From: Panonychus citri
Taxonomy: Eukaryota > Arthropoda > Arachnida > Trombidiformes > Tetranychidae
Assembly: GCF_014898815.1 (NCBI RefSeq)
Contig: NW_026515433.1
Coordinates: 2,626,501 to 2,690,500 of the forward strand
Direction: 5' to 3'
Length of the DNA: 64,000 bases
The notes below the pieces were generated by a model. It was not told the origin of the DNA, did no database searches, and saw nothing but the letters and a program-made list of their open reading frames with translations. A program made the position numbers and the translations under genes. This document shows positions 58,966 to 64,000 of this stretch, one piece after another (within the stretch, counting starts at the first letter, position 1; each line of letters starts with the position of its first letter).

Positions 58966-61900
58966 TTAATCTTCTATTTTACTTTCTCCTTGTTGGTACA
59001 TTCTCGCCAAGTTCTGGAATCTTGGCCCCCATCCATTAAGATAATCGAAATCTTGTTCATTATCTTCGTTACCTGATGCCAACGAACTAAGAGATCCAGC
59101 GTTACTACCGCAGCCTTCGTAGGCATAATTTCTAAGATCATCGAAAGGAGGTGCATTCGGATCTGAGTCGACTTTATTCAAATTGTCTTGTATAAATTCC
59201 CCAATATCTAAATGAGCGCCTGGGGGATATTGCCTTTGTCGACCAGATTTAAGTAGTGTCCCTTTTGGATCTTGTTTTAAACCATGAGGATCGATTGGTA
59301 TCCTCAATGGTGTTATATCGTAAGCGTTCATATCATCTTCTCCGCCTCCTTCATCATCATAATTGATGATATTTTCACGAACATCGTCATCCATATCTCC
59401 ATGTCCAAACTTTTGATCGGTCCTTCTTGTTCGAGAATAGGCGAAGATAACTAAAAGTAAAACTATTGAAAACGAAAAGAAAATAAGTTTTCCATTAGAA
59501 AATGAGAAGATTAAATTAGAAACAATAGAAATAAATTTATCTTCCATTGTGTAGAGAAGAAAAATAAAATTCTTACTCAAGATGTTAAGAAGGCAAATGA
59601 GAATTGTAACCAAGGCAGCATTGCTTAATCGCATGACCTTCTCTTGACGAAGAGCATTGCATACATCACCAGAGAAACCCTCCGGGCATATACAGTAAAA
59701 CCCTTGTCCTTTGTCACGATTAACACAAGTTCCACCATTGAGACAAGGGTCAGCTAGACATTCATTTGCATCGGTACAGTTATCATGATCTTCAGTTCGT
59801 ATGAAACCAGGCTCACAACTGTTAAGAGGAAATGAGAAAAGATTAGATTAACATTCATCAGTAGGCAAGCGCGAAAAGATTTATAAGCAAAGCATCGTGA
59901 TGAGTTTATGTTCAAAAATTAAAAAAAAAACCTTTCATGATAACTAATTTTGCGTTGTTTTGAAAAATCAGTAAGTTAATAAAGGAAATTGATGATTAAG
60001 TAACGAAGAGAGAATTAGCTTCATCATCGATAAATTAATGATGAAAAGGAAAAGAAAAAAGAGATTATATATATAATAGTATATTAATAATAAAAAAAAG
60101 ATTTTGGTACAATAACAAAGTCAATAGAAAAGATGATGATGGCGATAAAAGAGGTTAAGCTTGAACTAGTGTTGACCAATTGTTTAGATGGAAGATGGAG
60201 AGAGAGAGAGAGAAAGAAAAGTTGTGAATAAAGCTCTTTTCTATAATGAAATACTTAGTACGTTAAACAATACGAAACAATACAATTCAAAGATAATAAA
60301 AAGATGAAAGATTAAGCAAAGGGCGAAAAAAGAGAAAGAAATAAGATCAATAGATGCGAATGATTAAGTTTAACTTACGAGCAATCAGGTAACATCCAAA
60401 GATCATAACAAACAAACGGACGCTGACATAATATTCCTTGGCAAGGGTTATTTGATGGACAGCCATCAATAAGGCTTCGGAATTCAACAACTGCAGCATT
60501 TTCTGATCCGTTTTCCATTGGTAAGTAGCGTTGCTCCAATCTTATGTCATTCATACAACCTGAACACAAGACAACATGAGATAACAACAATAGCCCAAAC
60601 ACAATGAATCAACCAGAAAAATTGGTAGATAATAGAAAAATGAATGAGATGGGAAAGAAAGAGAAAAAAGAATGAGTTATGTGATTAGTAATACTTTTCA
60701 AATATCATGATTTGAGGAAGAGAGATAATAGACATTTTTAACACATCTAAGATGACCTTAAATCTATTTAACGGAAAATAAATACTTATTGATACGATTG
60801 TCAAAGAATCAAATAATAATTGAAATAAAAGGAGAGAGTTGATAGTTTCAATGAAAAAAAAGGTTAGGCTTCTCATTTAAAGGATAGAGATGGAGGTTGG
60901 TGAACTATTCACGTACCTTCTTGGAAATCATTATCAACCATTGTTACTCCTGGACCAAGATATTGCACATCACCTCCAGCGACAACATTTTGCCGTTCAA
61001 CTGTCATCAATTGGTGGAGACCAATATAATCAATTATCTCATTAAAACGTCTTCCTCCTCCACCATCCAGGGCGATTGAAGCTGTGCTACCATAACGTGA
61101 TACTTGTACTGTGTGCCATTGGCCATCACTCACTGTAATGTTGGGAAGCCATAATTCACGTTCCTCTGCAGATTTGAGGCTATTTAAATTGAAACGGAAT
61201 CTGAGTTTCTTATCCTTGATATCAAGAATAACATATTCACGTCCATGTTTACTGGTGGCACGGAAAAGTTCACCAGATTTTTGGCGAGTTCGGAACATAA
61301 GTTGAATATCAGTTTTATAGGGATCAGGTTCAAAGGAAAGAGCATATTTGATGTAGCTACTATGTTGGAACATTTTTGATTGAGTTTCTCTATCACAGCG
61401 AATACCAAAGTAACCTGGTTGGCAAACACAACGAGCATTATTGTATGAGGCCATACAGGTACCGTGTTGGCAGTTACGAGTTACTGGATTGCTATCGCAT
61501 TTTTCTTTTGCTGGTTGACATCCAACCAAACTATTAGAAAGGCTACCAGGGGAACCGAGATCATACATTTGACTGTTGTGAATAAAATTCCTGATGCACC
61601 CGGTAAAGCCAGTCTTTGTAGGTTTGTGCATCCAGTTGAAATATTGATCCAAATCTTCGGGCAGTTTGTAAATACCTCCCAATTGTAGAGGTGCGTTAAC
61701 ATTAAGAAATTCATTAAAAGGAACGATATGTGATATATTTTCACATTTAGATCTATCTATGTGCAAAGGTTCACGAGAGTCTTTAGGATCTACAGTTGTA
61801 CCAGAGCAATGATCAACCATCATTCGAACAGTCTCTTTATCCCAAAAGATATCAATATGATGCCATTCACCATCATGAAGGTCACCAAAAGTACGCACCG

Positions 61901-64000
61901 TAACTTCCGTAGTACCAGAACCAAAATCAATCAATAATCTAGGATAACCATTGTAAAGTTCAAGAGAGATGAAGTCAGAAACCACTTGAACACCAATGTC
62001 AGGCCTGACTATGGGTCCATTGTAAAATATAAGTCCACTGGAAGTAAGAGTTGTAAATTCAAGACTCAAATGTGACTCTTGACACTGTTGAAGAGGTGGG
62101 AACCACGCCCAACCATTTCCATGGAAGGTTCGAGTTGTCACTTGACACTGTGGACCATCATAACCTTTCAAGCATTTACACAGAGCACCAACCGATGAAT
62201 CGGTACACCGACCACCATTGGCACAAGGGGGTGGATACTTGCGACATGTTTCCGGTTCACTGAAATCACGAGCACCACAAACACATTTAGCTTGAATCCA
62301 AACATTGACACCAACAAATGCAGTTCGATTAGCGTTAACCAGAATGGGTGTTCTTGATACCTTAAGTTCATTGTTACAACTACCCTCACAGTGTAAACCT
62401 TCCATGAGACATTCATCAATTCCAACCATTGTGATGTTAATTCCGACTTCTCTTTCAATGTGATCACGATTCACAGCCACAGTACCATCGAGATAAGTTG
62501 ATTCATAGTAAGGTGAACCATGAACAGCAAATCTAATGTCAGTGATGGGTGGTCTTTCTTGCCGGGTAATTACACTAAACACATCAATATTATCCGGTTT
62601 GGTTTTCATTATGACAGACAAAGCACTTTTAAATTTCTCATATTTACTGATTTTCTGGTAACTGGGAGTTTGCCAATCGTAGGTTCGAACAAAATCTTCA
62701 GCTGTTACTCCAGATACACGAAGGGAGCCCGATTTATAAATAGCTTCTTCAGGTATTTCACGAACAATCACAGTAACATTGGCATTCACTTCTTGTGTAT
62801 GTTTCCGATCGTAAACCTTGAACTTCAAAAAGTATGAACCTTCTGATACATTTTTCATCATTATCATTCCAGTGTCTTGATTAAGCTCAAAGTTTTCGTG
62901 AGCAATGTGATCTTCCCAGAAAAAGGTTTTATCTGGTAAATCCCAATCATCTTGATCTTCTACATGAACTCTACCAATTTCAGTTGGAGGTGATTGACCC
63001 TTGAAAGAATAAATGAAAATTGATTTACTACCAGGGTTCATCTTGTTGTCATTAATGTCACCAATGATAACAGTTAGAGTGCTGGTTCCAGTCATTGAAG
63101 GTGTTCCATTGTCTTTTATGATTATTGGAATTTGATATTCTTTTTGAACTTCACGATCAAATTTAACCTTTGACCTAACAATGGCCATACCGTCACCGTT
63201 AGCACCGTTGTGATCATGGGAGAGATCAAAGAAGTTTTTAATGATTTCAGGTGCATTAGGATCCATTCTAAAAGTGAAAGGAGGCCCATTGTGCTTAGAT
63301 CTGTCATCATCGTCAGTTGCTAAAATTTCTTCAACTTTTTGCGGAGGCTCATGTTCCATGATGACTGGTCGGTAATCTTTCAAGAATCTTGGGTAATTAT
63401 CATTGATATCACCAACGATAACAGTTAAGGTGGCAGTTGCAGTTCTAGCAGGATGTCCATCGTCAACAGCTAAGATTTTAACATGATGTCTTGGAATATC
63501 TTCACGATCTAACATCCTTTGAATTCTGACAATACCTTCTTGATCAATGGTGAATTGCCTCTTTTTATCTGATGAACGATCAATCATGTAGCTAACTTTA
63601 GATTTACCTCCTTGATCAGCATCGGTGGCAGCAAATTTTGTCAATGTTTGTCCAACTGGGCTATTCTCAATCACTGTTACCTCAATGTTAGGCTTTTCAA
63701 ATTCAGGTTTATTGTCATTGATGTCTTTTGGTTTAATATAAACCTTGGCACGACTAGTGTGTGCAGGATCATTTGATTCACCTCCATGATCACTGACAAT
63801 GATGGTTATATTAAATCCGTATCTTTGGCGAGGGTCTTCATAGTCAAGTGGTTTGGCAACTTTCAAGGAGCCTGTACCATCATTATTTGTTACCATTGTG
63901 AATTTGTCAGAGCCAAACTGGCCAGGTTCAACTTTATAGTTGAACCGGTTTGTTTCCAGAAGATCACCATCATTAACGGAGACAACCAATATAGGAAAAT
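58966..64000 (-). CDS. CadN: N-cadherin (classical cadherin with EGF and LamG domains), 3' part
   Basis: Neural adhesion receptor of the plasma membrane. Five exons are visible: 60917 to past the right edge, 60379-60559, 59577-59818, 58966-59462, plus upstream exons outside the window. From the right edge the protein has cadherin repeats with DINDNKPEF, DINDNYPRF and DINDNKMN calcium-site motifs. The membrane-proximal cadherin region has an EGF domain (CANGGRCTDSSVGALC), a LamG domain (DGEWHHIDIFWD, GFTGCIRNF), a second EGF (CQHGTCMASYNNARCVC), a second LamG (DGQWHTVQVSRY) and a third EGF (CLNGGTCVNRDKG). A membrane span (AALVTILICLLNIL-ILLLVIFAY) follows. The cytoplasmic tail has the juxtamembrane YDDEGGGEDD and the catenin-binding SDPNAPPFDDLRNYAYEG, ending GESKIED. 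The C-terminal order and motifs match arthropod N-cadherin. The 5' end is cut by the window. Confidence 0.93.
59463..59576 (-). other. Readable in-frame intron within the N-cadherin membrane segment
   Basis: The intron between the last two exons is 114 bases (38 codons), has gtaaga and ttcaatag borders and carries no stop codon in the exon frame. Retention would insert a Phe/Ile/Ser-rich 38-residue segment in the middle of the membrane span, between LLNIL and LLLVIFAY. Confidence 0.6.
59819..60378 (-). other. N-cadherin intron
   Basis: 560-base intron between an EGF exon and the preceding exon; AT- and GA-rich with a GA run near 60199-60214. No other feature. Confidence 0.7.
60560..60916 (-). 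other. N-cadherin intron
   Basis: 357-base intron with donor gtacgt and acceptor gtgttcag. The short frames in it have no recognisable product. Confidence 0.7.

Noticed and set aside
1..64000. CRISPR array, phage or bacterial gene cluster
   Set aside because: No regularly spaced direct repeats; genes have GT-AG introns and animal-type products throughout.

Overview
The window is 64 kb of AT-rich arthropod nuclear DNA. It carries fifteen recognisable protein-coding genes with GT-AG introns, one pseudogene and two short inverted-repeat elements. The gene set is animal: synaptophysin, peroxin-7, aquaporin, PARN, an RNF13-type RING protein, MON1, ATP-citrate lyase, RPUSD2, a GLUT1-type transporter, a small secreted Ala/Tyr/Gly peptide, LRSAM1, a SANT-like protein, Derlin-2, mitochondrial uS14 and N-cadherin. 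The classical cadherin with EGF and LamG domains before the membrane, the Ala/Tyr/Gly-rich secreted peptide with a TATA/TCAGT promoter, and the compact gene spacing suggest an arthropod. A mite of the spider-mite kind is my guess from overall feel, not proven by the sequence.

Layout. 1-7.2 kb: synaptophysin and PEX7, both on the minus strand. 7.2-13.6 kb: a long gene-poor stretch with strongly strand-biased purine tracts. 13.6-19.8 kb: aquaporin, then PARN, both plus. 20.4-24.9 kb: an RNF13-like RING protein and MON1, both minus. 27.3-31.6 kb: ATP-citrate lyase, plus, divergent from MON1. 33.2-35.1 kb: an RluA-type pseudouridine synthase, minus. 36.5-42.8 kb: a ten-exon glucose transporter, plus, with likely alternative ends. 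46.8 kb: a tiny cuticle- or silk-like secreted peptide. 48.0-50.4 kb: LRSAM1, minus. 50.7-52.8 kb: two inverted-repeat elements, one of them inserted into a decayed RPA70 copy. 53.1-54.5 kb: a SANT-like, SUMO-motif protein. 56.3-57.2 kb: Derlin-2. 57.7-58.3 kb: MRPS14. 59.0 kb to the right edge: the 3' part of N-cadherin, minus.

The genes are not an operon. They are independent housekeeping and neural genes: vesicle membrane, peroxisome import, poly(A) trimming, endolysosome ubiquitin ligase, Rab7 activation, cytosolic acetyl-CoA supply, RNA modification, sugar uptake, ERAD, mitochondrial translation and cell adhesion. Gene models were built by hand from reading frames, splice sites and remembered family sequences, so exon edges are inferred unless stated.

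The points most worth a second look are: an RPA70 pseudogene split by a TA-flanked fold-back element; three single-base frameshifts at homopolymers in otherwise intact genes (two in ACLY, one in LRSAM1); an RNF13-like gene that begins at its membrane segment without the usual PA domain; an aquaporin whose second NPA box reads NTA; coherent alternative 5' and 3' exons in the glucose transporter; and a fully readable, in-frame intron inside the N-cadherin membrane segment.
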